From: Cognatitamlana onchidii | GTDB taxonomy: Bacteria > Bacteroidota > Bacteroidia > Flavobacteriales > Flavobacteriaceae | DNA: 64,000 bases | Direction: 5' to 3' | Assembly (NCBI RefSeq): GCF_004804355.1 | Contig: NZ_SRWZ01000007.1 | Coordinates: 1-64,000, forward strand | Part shown: positions 33,474-40,644 of the stretch, piece by piece | Position numbering within the stretch: the stretch's first letter is position 1 | Layout: the number at the start of each line of letters is the position of its first letter | Notes under the pieces: generated by a model | What the model saw: only the letters and a program-made list of their open reading frames with translations | Told to the model about the DNA's origin: nothing | Database searches by the model: none | Position numbers and translations under genes: made by a program

Positions 33474-34085
33474 TTAATTATTGAATGGCGCTTGATTAAA
33501 AGCTTGATCTAAGTTTCTATCTATTCTATCTATAATATAATTGGTACTCCCTTGTAGTAAACCATTTATACCGCAAATCCAAATAACTGGAATCTCATTA
33601 TTGATGGCGCCATTAGGCACGGTCATTTGAATCAAAATTGAGCCTGTCTTGTACCCCCCAACGTAACCAGGGAAATAACCTGGATACCACCAACCCCAAC
33701 CTGGATATCCTGGCGGCGGGAAATAATAATAAAAACTTTTATCAAATGCAGAGGCTACGATAACAATTTCAGGGCTTTCAGACTCATCTATCTGAGTCCA
33801 ATTCATCGCATCTAAATTGGTCTTTAAATTACTTAAAATAGCATCGCTATAAACTTTATCTATATATTCTGGATCATCATCATCGTTTCCATCAATCTTA
33901 ATAACCCTATCCGGCAATGAATAACTGTAGGTCTTATTAAAATCATAATCCGGTGAATAGTTCGTGTATACCAAATCATAATCACTTACATATTGCCCGC
34001 CCTCTGGGGTACAACCAGCAACAAATAAAATGAAAGAAAATAAAAATAGAAAATCAAATCGTTTTACATTTAGAATATACTTCAT
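33474..34085 (-). CDS. DUF4136-domain lipoprotein
   Basis: A 203-residue lipoprotein (lipobox FVAGC) with the DUF4136 layout: a start resembling YDFNKTYSY, a segment IEIVVASAF-like (EIVIVASAFDKS), a Gly/Pro/Tyr/Trp-rich loop (YYFPPPGYPGWGWWYPGYFPG split by short spacers) and a C-terminal strand region. The domain is predicted to act in the envelope, but its function is unknown. ATG 34085 gives the best lipoprotein signal; ATG 34097 adds four residues. Confidence 0.85.
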   Translation of the reverse strand: MKYILNVKRFDFLFLFSFILFVAGCTPEGGQYVSDYDLVYTNYSPDYDFNKTYSYSLPDRVIKIDGNDDDDPEYIDKVYSDAILSNLKTNLDAMNWTQIDESESPEIVIVASAFDKSFYYYFPPPGYPGWGWWYPGYFPGYVGGYKTGSILIQMTVPNGAINNEIPVIWICGINGLLQGSTNYIIDRIDRNLDQAFNQAPFNN

Positions 34086-34097
34086 AGCGTATGCCAT

Positions 34098-34379
34098 TAA
34101 AATTTTTAAAGCCCAGTAGGAGTTTTAAGGTCGGTAAAATTACAATATTTTTTTGTAGATAAACTAGTTAAAATCGAATCAGAAAAAAATCTTAAACTAA
34201 GATATAACAGTTTTTAAAGTGGATATAAAACCTAATGGTCTTTAAAAGCCCCTGAGGCATATAACCTTATATTATTTGTTTAAAATCATTTAATCTTCAA
34301 CTATAAAGTAGCTTAAATGTAATTAAATTTATAGATCACCAATAAAGCAAACATAAATTATTTACAGAAAAATTAAGCA
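34098..34379. other. Gene-free AT-rich spacer upstream of the DUF4136 gene
   Basis: About 280 bp that presumably hold the promoter of the DUF4136/barrel operon. No exact TAnnTTTG element or other RNA gene could be identified. Confidence 0.4.
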
Positions 34380-34411
34380 AAAAAAAGACCTCACATCTCT
34401 GTGAAGTCTTT
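34380..34411 (-). terminator. Terminator of tRNA-Asn
   Basis: On the minus strand AAGACTTCACA, loop GAGA and TGTGAGGTCTT form an 11-bp stem with one G-T pair, followed by a T run. It starts 12 nt after the tRNA 3' end. Confidence 0.8.
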
Positions 34412-34424
34412 AACTTGCTAAGCT
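34392..34424. repeat. tRNA-Asn trailer, source copy of the 33-bp repeat
   Basis: 31/33 identical to 32593-32625. The repeat ends at the tRNA 3' boundary (34423), so the duplicated unit is the trailer with its terminator and not the tRNA body. Confidence 0.8.
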
Positions 34425-34496
34425 CCTCTTCTTGGGCTCGAACCAAGGACCCTCTGATTAACAGTCAGATGCTCTAACCAACTGAGCTAAAGAGGA
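34423..34496 (-). tRNA. tRNA-Asn (anticodon GTT)
   Basis: A 74-nt cloverleaf on the minus strand. The acceptor stem pairs TCCTCTT with AAGAGGA, the D-arm reads GCTCAGTTGGTTAGAGC, the anticodon loop is in CTGACTGTTAATCAG with GTT, and the T-arm contains GGTTCGAGCC. The discriminator is G and CCA is not encoded. It has its own promoter and terminator. Confidence 0.95.
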
Positions 34497-34521
34497 AGAT
34501 TGATTTTTGCTTTAGCGAGTG

Positions 34522-34529
34522 CAAATATA
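34522..34529 (-). promoter_or_regulatory. -7 element of the tRNA-Asn promoter
   Basis: The minus strand reads TATATTTG, an exact TAnnTTTG match, 25 bp upstream of the tRNA 5' end. Confidence 0.6.
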
Positions 34530-34570
34530 TATTGTTTTTTAAATACTACAAATTTTTTTTGATGAATTTT

Positions 34571-35917
34571 TTAACCAAACATCGCTTTATAGATATCATT
34601 ACCATTAGCAAATAAAACCAGCGCTATCAAAATAAAGAATCCTACCATTTGGGCATACTCCATAAACTTGTCCCCGGGCTTTCTTCCAGATACCATTTCA
34701 TATAACAAAAACATGACGTGCCCTCCATCCAATGCTGGTATGGGCAACAAGTTTAGAACGCCTAACATAATTGATAAAAAGGCGGTGATGCTCCAAAACA
34801 CTTGCCAACTCCAAGTACTCGGAAAAATATCGTATATTGCCTTAAAACCACCAACACCCTTGTAGGCTCCTGTGCTAGGTGTAAAAATAGCTGCTAGCTG
34901 ATCCCAGTAAGAAACGATTCTATCTTTTGCTTTTTTCATTCCCACAGGAAATGATTCTAAAAAACCATAATCTTTAACATCAAAATCGTAATAACCTAAA
35001 GCATTCAATGTTTCAGGCGTTGAACTTCCCGCAATAACTAAACCTAACTTAGCTTCTTCACTTACCTTTAAGGGTAGGCTTATTTTATTATCCTCTCTTT
35101 TTACTAAGGTAGTCACATCCTGCCCTTTATATACCTCCAACAAATTCTTCACCTCATCGGCATACCTAGTAGGCTTTCCATTAATTTCTACGATAATATC
35201 GCCTTCTTTTAGTCCGCTACCCTTATTAAATGAGGTATCAGGAACTTGAACTACTACAAATGGCTGTCGTAAACTAATAAACCCTTTCTCTTTAGCGTCC
35301 ATTAACTGCGATAAAAAGTCCTCCGGCATATTTATGGTAGACTTTGATCCGTTTCTATCAATCACAATATCTTTCCCGAATAAAACTTTTTCAGAAATCT
35401 CAGAAAACGTTTCAATTTTATCACCATCAACTTCTATAATTTTATCTCCGGTGTACAGCCCTGCTTTATTAGCCACGGTACTCTCAATTAATAGACCATC
35501 TTTAATATTATCGTTAGGCAAAAACGTGTCGCCATAAAAATAGCTCATCCCAATATAAATTAAAATCGCCAGTATAAAGTTTACAGTTACGCCTCCTAAC
35601 ATTATGATAAGCCGCTGCCAAGCCGGTTTAGAACGAAACTCCCACGGCTGTGGTTCCTGTGCCATTTGCTCTGTATCCATACTTTCATCAATCATACCAG
35701 CAATTTTCACGTACCCTCCTAAAGGCAACCAACCAATTCCATAAACTGTTTCACCAATTTTCTTTTTAAACAATGAGAACTTCACATCAAAAAACAGGTA
35801 AAACTTTTCCACACGGGTTTTAAAAGCTTTTGCAGGAATAAAATGTCCTAATTCATGTAAAATGATTAGTAGAGAAAGACTGAGTAGAAACTGCGATATT
35901 TTTATAACAAACTCCAT
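34571..35917 (-). CDS. rseP: RIP metalloprotease RseP (site-2 protease)
   Basis: A 448-residue inner-membrane zinc protease of the S2P/M50 family that cleaves anti-sigma factors and remnant signal peptides. The zinc motif HELGH (about 21-25, LIILHELGHFIPAK) lies in TM1, two PDZ-like domains occupy the periplasmic part (about 130-310), and the second motif NLLPIPALDGGH lies near residue 398. It is transcribed alone from a consensus promoter. Confidence 0.95.
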   Translation of the reverse strand: MEFVIKISQFLLSLSLLIILHELGHFIPAKAFKTRVEKFYLFFDVKFSLFKKKIGETVYGIGWLPLGGYVKIAGMIDESMDTEQMAQEPQPWEFRSKPAWQRLIIMLGGVTVNFILAILIYIGMSYFYGDTFLPNDNIKDGLLIESTVANKAGLYTGDKIIEVDGDKIETFSEISEKVLFGKDIVIDRNGSKSTINMPEDFLSQLMDAKEKGFISLRQPFVVVQVPDTSFNKGSGLKEGDIIVEINGKPTRYADEVKNLLEVYKGQDVTTLVKREDNKISLPLKVSEEAKLGLVIAGSSTPETLNALGYYDFDVKDYGFLESFPVGMKKAKDRIVSYWDQLAAIFTPSTGAYKGVGGFKAIYDIFPSTWSWQVFWSITAFLSIMLGVLNLLPIPALDGGHVMFLLYEMVSGRKPGDKFMEYAQMVGFFILIALVLFANGNDIYKAMFG

Positions 35918-35948
35918 ATAGTAGGCTTAGCATTTTTTTATAACCGCA

Positions 35949-35956
35949 CAAAAGTA
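35949..35956 (-). promoter_or_regulatory. rseP: -7 element of the rseP promoter
   Basis: The minus strand reads TACTTTTG, an exact TAnnTTTG match, 31 bp upstream of the rseP ATG. Confidence 0.6.
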
Positions 35957-36053
35957 AGGTTTTAAACCAACTTTGAAAAAACAATTGCTCTTCTGACTGA
36001 TATTTAACAGCAATTTAAGCTTCTATTTAAATCTTAAAATCTAAATTTCATTG

Positions 36054-36061
36054 TATTTTTG
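36054..36061 (+). promoter_or_regulatory. -7 element for the SCO gene
   Basis: TATTTTTG, an exact TAnnTTTG match, 26 bp before ATG 36088. Confidence 0.6.
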
Positions 36062-36087
36062 CTCTACCGAATTGTCATTGACTTCCT

Positions 36088-36762
36088 ATGCTGGCCTTCT
36101 TTAAAGATTATAAACTGTTTGCTATTGTTTTTGGAATAATCTCACTTATCATTATTTCCTTAATTTACAACACCTTAAATGTATATCAACCGCTTCCCAT
36201 CTATCAACCTGCTATGGTTAGTACGGAATTAGTGGATAGCACCATTCAGTATCAAAAAAAATATCATAAAATAGCCGACTTTGAACTTCTTAACCAAAAC
36301 GGGAACGTTGTTACTCAAGAGACTTACAGAGATAAAATATATGTGGCCGATTTCTTTTTTACAACTTGCCAAACCATATGCCCAATCATGACCGATCATA
36401 TGGTAAAAATTCAAGAAAGTATTAAAAATGATAACGATATCATGTTGTTATCGCATTCCGTAACACCAGAAATAGATAGTGTTGCACGACTTAAGCACTA
36501 TGCTTTAAAAAAAGGTGTTATAGATAAAAAATGGAACCTTGTTACTGGTGATAAAAAGGTTATTTACAAATTGGCAAGAAAGAGCTATTTAGCTGTTAAA
36601 GATAATGGCGACGGCGGTCCTTTTGATATGATTCATACTGAAAACTTCATGCTAATTGATAAGAAAAAACAAATTAGGGGCTTTTATGACGGCACCAATG
36701 CTGAGGACATAAACCGCCTATTAAAAGACATAAGCATACTTAGGGAAGAATACAAACAATAG
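36088..36762 (+). CDS. SCO1/SenC-family copper chaperone/redox protein
   Basis: A 224-residue membrane-anchored thioredoxin-fold protein. One N-terminal TM helix (about 10-28) precedes the copper/redox motif TCQTICP (Cys94, Cys98) and the third ligand His183 (MIHTENF). SCO proteins deliver copper to cytochrome oxidase CuA or act as thiol reductants. No oxidase genes are nearby. It has its own promoter, and feoA follows after 72 bp with another promoter. Confidence 0.92.
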   Translation: MLAFFKDYKLFAIVFGIISLIIISLIYNTLNVYQPLPIYQPAMVSTELVDSTIQYQKKYHKIADFELLNQNGNVVTQETYRDKIYVADFFFTTCQTICPIMTDHMVKIQESIKNDNDIMLLSHSVTPEIDSVARLKHYALKKGVIDKKWNLVTGDKKVIYKLARKSYLAVKDNGDGGPFDMIHTENFMLIDKKKQIRGFYDGTNAEDINRLLKDISILREEYKQ

Positions 36763-36800
36763 TTTTTTTACATCTATTTTTTTAGCGATATTTTTTACAC

Positions 36801-36808
36801 TATTTTTG
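36801..36808 (+). promoter_or_regulatory. -7 element of the feo operon
   Basis: TATTTTTG, an exact TAnnTTTG match, 26 bp before the TTG start of feoA. No Fur box is evident to me by eye. Confidence 0.55.
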
Positions 36809-36834
36809 CTTCTTTAAAATCAATCTAAATAAGC

Positions 36835-37071
36835 TTGCAAGACACTTTAGCGCAATTAAAACGAGGAGAAAACGCTGTTATTACAGACGTTTCATCAAAT
36901 CAAATTCCATTAAAACTTCTTGAAATGGGCTGCCTCCCAGGTAACCCTGTACAATTGGTTCAACTAGCTCCTTTTCAAGACCCCATGTACTTAAACATAA
37001 ATGGTTCGCATCTTGCTATAAGACGAGAGACCGCTGCTCATATCCTAATTGAAAAAGTAACGCATGAGTAA
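36835..37071 (+). CDS. feoA: Ferrous iron transport protein FeoA
   Basis: A 78-residue SH3-like cytoplasmic protein of the Feo ferrous iron system. Family pattern: LKRGENAVITDV, then LKLLEMGCLPGNPV and IRRETAAHILIE. The start is TTG 36835; there is no in-frame ATG before the conserved core. It overlaps feoB by 8 bp, so the two are translationally coupled. Confidence 0.92.
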   Translation: MQDTLAQLKRGENAVITDVSSNQIPLKLLEMGCLPGNPVQLVQLAPFQDPMYLNINGSHLAIRRETAAHILIEKVTHE

Positions 37072-39163
37072 GCAAATAAATGTAGCTTTAATTGGGAATC
37101 CCAATACAGGAAAAACCTCTGTATTTAATGCACTAACAGGGTTAAATCAAAAAGTAGGTAACTATCCTGGCATAACTGTTGAGAAAAAAGAAGGTGTTTG
37201 CAAGCTATCGCGAGGTGTTAAAGCTCATATTATTGATTTACCCGGTACCTACAGCCTCAATGCCTCTTCATTAGACGAAAATGTAGTTATTGAACTGTTG
37301 CTTAATCAAAACGACAAAGATTTTCCTGATATTGCTGTAGTCGTTACAGACGTTGAAAACCTGAAACGCAACCTGTTGCTTTTTACGCAAATAAAAGATT
37401 TACAAATTCCAACGCTTCTGGTTATTAACATGGCTGACAGAATGAAATACAAAGGGATTTCATTGGATATTGATTATTTAGAAGAGCAACTTGAAACCAA
37501 AATTGCACTAATTAGTACACGGAAAAATGAAGGCATCGATCATCTTAAAAGCCTTATTACTAGTTACAAAGATATCTCGATAAAACCTTGTATAGATATT
37601 AAATCTATTGAACCAAAGTATTTTGAAAATTTACAAAAAGTCTTTCCAAATCAACTACTCTATAAGCTTTGGTTAGTAATAACTCAAGATGTAAATTTCG
37701 GAAAAACCAATAGAAAAGATTTTGATGCCGTAGAAGATTTCAAAACAAAAAGTGCGAGTGACTTAAAACGATTACAGCAAAAGGAAACAATTAAACGCTA
37801 TCAGTTTATAAATAACGCTCTTAAATTAGGACAACAGATAGATACTTCGCAAGCAAAAGATTTAAGAAGCAAGCTAGATAGAGTCTTAATGCATAAAGTA
37901 TGGGGCTATGTGATATTCTTTTTAATATTGCTTCTTATTTTTCAGGCTATTTATGATTGGGCAAGCATCCCTATGGACTTAATAGATTCGGCGTTTGCAA
38001 CCTTAAGTGAGTGGACTGAAAACGTCTTACCGCCAGGAGCCTTTACCGACTTATTATCTGAAGGTATTATTCCTGGATTAGGTGGTATCGTTATTTTTAT
38101 TCCTCAAATAGCATTTCTATTCTTATTTATTGCCGTTTTAGAAGAAAGTGGTTATATGAGTCGTGTGGTCTTTTTAATGGATCGTGTAATGAGACGATTT
38201 GGATTAAGTGGCAAAAGTGTCGTGCCCCTCATTTCTGGTACTGCTTGCGCGATTCCTGCTATCATGGCCACTAGAAACATTGAAAACTGGAAGGAAAGAT
38301 TAATCACTATTCTTGTAACACCGTTTACTACCTGTTCCGCAAGATTGCCTGTTTACTTAATAATCATTTCTTTAGTTATTCCTGAAGGTAGATTTTTTGT
38401 TTTAAGTTACCAAGCACTCACCTTAATGCTTTTGTATTTAATTGGGTTTGGAACAGCAGTTTTATCGGCATACGTGTTAAATAAACTTTTAAAAATAAAA
38501 AGTAAATCGTTTTTTGTTGTTGAAATGCCAAATTACAAGCTGCCGCTTTTTAAAAACGTGGCATTTACTGTTATTGAAAAAACAAAAGCCTTTGTATTTG
38601 GAGCAGGGAAAATCATTTTAGCGATTTCAATAATCTTATGGTTTTTAGCATCTTATGGTATAGGTGAAAACTTTAATAATGCTGAACAAATTATTAAAAC
38701 AGAATATGCCTCTGAAAATTTGAATGAAAATGAGCTTCAAAACAAAATAGCCTCACATAAACTAGAATACTCATTTATTGGTGTGGTTGGTAGAAGTATC
38801 GAACCCATTATAAGACCTCTTGGTTACGACTGGAAAATTGGTATTGCCATTGTAAGTTCTTTTGCAGCAAGAGAGGTTTTTGTTGGGACTTTGGCAACTA
38901 TATATAGCGTTGGAAGCGATGACGAGGAAACCATAAAAAATAGAATGGCTGGAGAGGTAAATCCTTTTTTTGGGGGGGCTCTATTTAATTTTGCTTCCGG
39001 TATTTCTCTACTTTTATTTTATGCCTTTGCTATGCAATGCATGAGTACATTGGCCATTGTTAAAAAAGAAACTAACAGCTGGAAATGGCCTGTTTTACAA
39101 TTAGTTATTATGACCATTTTTGCTTATCTTATTGCGTTATTAGCCTTTCAACTTTTGAAGTAA
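37064..39163 (+). CDS. feoB: Ferrous iron transporter FeoB
   Basis: A 699-residue Fe(II) permease with an N-terminal G-protein domain: G1 GNPNTGKTS at 11-19, G3 DLPGTYSL near 59, and VINMADRM as the G4-like motif (NxAD). The C-terminal Gate and FeoB_C membrane regions contain the conserved Cys motif SGTACAIPA and the FTTCSARLPV segment. A T7-G7 homopolymer block at 38965-38978 (residues about 634-638, PFFGG) is a possible slippage site. The gene overlaps feoA and abuts the small Cys-rich gene. Confidence 0.96.
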   Translation: MSKQINVALIGNPNTGKTSVFNALTGLNQKVGNYPGITVEKKEGVCKLSRGVKAHIIDLPGTYSLNASSLDENVVIELLLNQNDKDFPDIAVVVTDVENLKRNLLLFTQIKDLQIPTLLVINMADRMKYKGISLDIDYLEEQLETKIALISTRKNEGIDHLKSLITSYKDISIKPCIDIKSIEPKYFENLQKVFPNQLLYKLWLVITQDVNFGKTNRKDFDAVEDFKTKSASDLKRLQQKETIKRYQFINNALKLGQQIDTSQAKDLRSKLDRVLMHKVWGYVIFFLILLLIFQAIYDWASIPMDLIDSAFATLSEWTENVLPPGAFTDLLSEGIIPGLGGIVIFIPQIAFLFLFIAVLEESGYMSRVVFLMDRVMRRFGLSGKSVVPLISGTACAIPAIMATRNIENWKERLITILVTPFTTCSARLPVYLIIISLVIPEGRFFVLSYQALTLMLLYLIGFGTAVLSAYVLNKLLKIKSKSFFVVEMPNYKLPLFKNVAFTVIEKTKAFVFGAGKIILAISIILWFLASYGIGENFNNAEQIIKTEYASENLNENELQNKIASHKLEYSFIGVVGRSIEPIIRPLGYDWKIGIAIVSSFAAREVFVGTLATIYSVGSDDEETIKNRMAGEVNPFFGGALFNFASGISLLLFYAFAMQCMSTLAIVKKETNSWKWPVLQLVIMTIFAYLIALLAFQLLK

Positions 39164-39303
39164 TGAATAATTTTATACAGAATATACTTGCCTTTACAGC
39201 TATCGCTCTTGCTTTAGCCTTTCTTATTCGAAAGTTTATATGGTCTAAACCAAAGGCTAAAGCTAAAAAGACCTGTGGTGCAAATAACTGTGGTTGTCAA
39301 TAA
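39163..39303 (+). CDS. FeoB-associated Cys-rich membrane protein
   Basis: A 46-residue protein with one N-terminal TM helix (about 8-26), a basic stretch KPKAKAKK and a Cys tail TCGANNCGCQ. It matches the small FeoB-associated Cys-rich family. Start: the ATG overlaps the feoB stop (TAATG), giving MNNFIQN; upstream in-frame starts lie inside feoB. It may handle iron or act as an FeoC-like accessory, which is inference. Confidence 0.85.
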   Translation: MNNFIQNILAFTAIALALAFLIRKFIWSKPKAKAKKTCGANNCGCQ

Positions 39304-39324
39304 GCATGTATTATAGAAGATAAA

Positions 39325-39858
39325 CTATTTGGAAGAAATCCTTCCGTAGTAGGTCATAACACTTTTTCTATTACTTGTTATGGTAACCGTACAGCCCCCC
39401 TCAGACGAGACACTTAAATTAAGCCTATAGCTATCACTATCATCTTTAACCTCCATGGTAATCCTAGTCGTTTTCTTTTCATTAACCGAATAGTTCTCAG
39501 GTTTTCCTTTAAAATATAAACCGGCATCATTCGACCCATAGTGTCCTGCCCCTGTTGCCTGACCAAAAAAAGGCATTTCACTTTCAACCATTTCTGGACT
39601 AAACTTAATAAAATTCTCATTACTAGTTAAATCTACTGTCCTTCCTCCAGCCGCAATAGCTGTCCTGCCAACAAAAGTAAAAGTTTTAGTTGCTAACAAA
39701 GCTTTAGTTGCCTCTTGTTTTTGCAACTTTTCTTTTTCTTTTAACTCTTTTTTACTCTGCCCTTGAGCAAGTCCTGAATTAAAAAAAAGGCCTATGCAAA
39801 ACACCAGCATTAACACCTTTAAATAAGACGCACTCTCAATATTATTCGATAACCGCAT
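39325..39858 (-). CDS. DUF4251-domain secreted protein
   Basis: A 177-residue protein with a signal peptide (NSGLAQG), a Lys/Glu-rich helical segment (KKELKEKEKLQKQEATKALL) and a beta-rich DUF4251 domain (FTFVGRTAIAAGGRTVDLTSNENF onward, in pieces). The function is unknown. ATG 39858 is preferred over 39870, which adds MIQK. It converges on the feo operon with 21 bp between stops. Confidence 0.85.
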   Translation of the reverse strand: MRLSNNIESASYLKVLMLVFCIGLFFNSGLAQGQSKKELKEKEKLQKQEATKALLATKTFTFVGRTAIAAGGRTVDLTSNENFIKFSPEMVESEMPFFGQATGAGHYGSNDAGLYFKGKPENYSVNEKKTTRITMEVKDDSDSYRLNLSVSSEGGCTVTITSNRKSVMTYYGRISSK

Positions 39859-39931
39859 TTTTTGAATCATTTAAGTTTAAACCTAAAATTACAACTTTTT
39901 TATAAATAAAAATATTTTCTATTTTTTTAGT

Positions 39932-39962
39932 TACATTTGCAAAATATTTAAGCTTACTTAAA
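39932..39962 (+). promoter_or_regulatory. Promoter and putative operator of the Mn/Zn uptake operon
   Basis: TACATTTG (39932-39939) is an exact -7 element. Eight bp downstream, TTTAAG (39947-39952) and CTTAAA (39957-39962) form a perfect 6-bp inverted repeat around CTTA, covering the predicted start of transcription. This position suits repression by the DtxR/MntR-type regulator encoded next. Binding is inferred. Confidence 0.6.
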
Positions 39963-39984
39963 AATTAATTAAAGCACACAATTA

Positions 39985-40644
39985 ATGTCGACCGCAATAG
40001 AGAATTTCGTAAAGGCCATTTACAAAAATGGCAAGCGAGACAATAATGATACCAAACCCGGGAATATTGCTAAGGAATTAGGCATATCCAATGCAGCAGC
40101 TACAGATATGGCTAAGAAGTTAGCAGCAAAAGACTTGTTACTCTATGAAAAATATCAAGAATTAAAGCTAACAGAAAAAGGCACTAAAATGGCACTCAAT
40201 GTGGTGAGAAAACATCGTCTGTGGGAAGCCTTACTTTTTAAACTATTTGACTTATCACTACACGATATTCATCGCGAAGCTGAATTATTAGAACATCAAA
40301 CTTCAGACCTATTAGCAAATAAGATTAGTGAATACCTTGGAAACCCAAAATTTGATCCCCATGGAGACCCCATTCCTAATGCTCAAGGAGAAATAACCAC
40401 AATAGATACTTCTATAGCTCTTTCAAATGCGGAAGAAGGTAAAACATATGTTATTTCAAGATTAATGAGCGATGACAAAGAATTTTTTGAATTCTGCGCT
40501 CAAAACGGTTTAAAATACAGCAACACCGTTTTTGTTTCAAAGCAATTTAGCAATAACAAAATGACCCAAATACAAGTAAACAATAATAACATCCTATTAA
40601 ATCAGGATTTTAGTTCTATTATCTACGTTAATGAAAACAATTAA
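39985..40644 (+). CDS. DtxR/MntR-family metal-dependent transcriptional repressor
   Basis: A 219-residue regulator with an N-terminal winged helix (KPGNIAKELGISNAAATDMAKKL, in part, residues about 26-48), a dimerisation/metal-binding domain with the typical HRLWE and HDIHREAELLEHQTSD segments, and a C-terminal FeoA/SH3-like domain. It should repress the following uptake genes when Mn or a related metal is replete. It overlaps the receptor gene by 14 bp, putting regulator and transporter in one operon. Confidence 0.92.
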   Translation: MSTAIENFVKAIYKNGKRDNNDTKPGNIAKELGISNAAATDMAKKLAAKDLLLYEKYQELKLTEKGTKMALNVVRKHRLWEALLFKLFDLSLHDIHREAELLEHQTSDLLANKISEYLGNPKFDPHGDPIPNAQGEITTIDTSIALSNAEEGKTYVISRLMSDDKEFFEFCAQNGLKYSNTVFVSKQFSNNKMTQIQVNNNNILLNQDFSSIIYVNENN

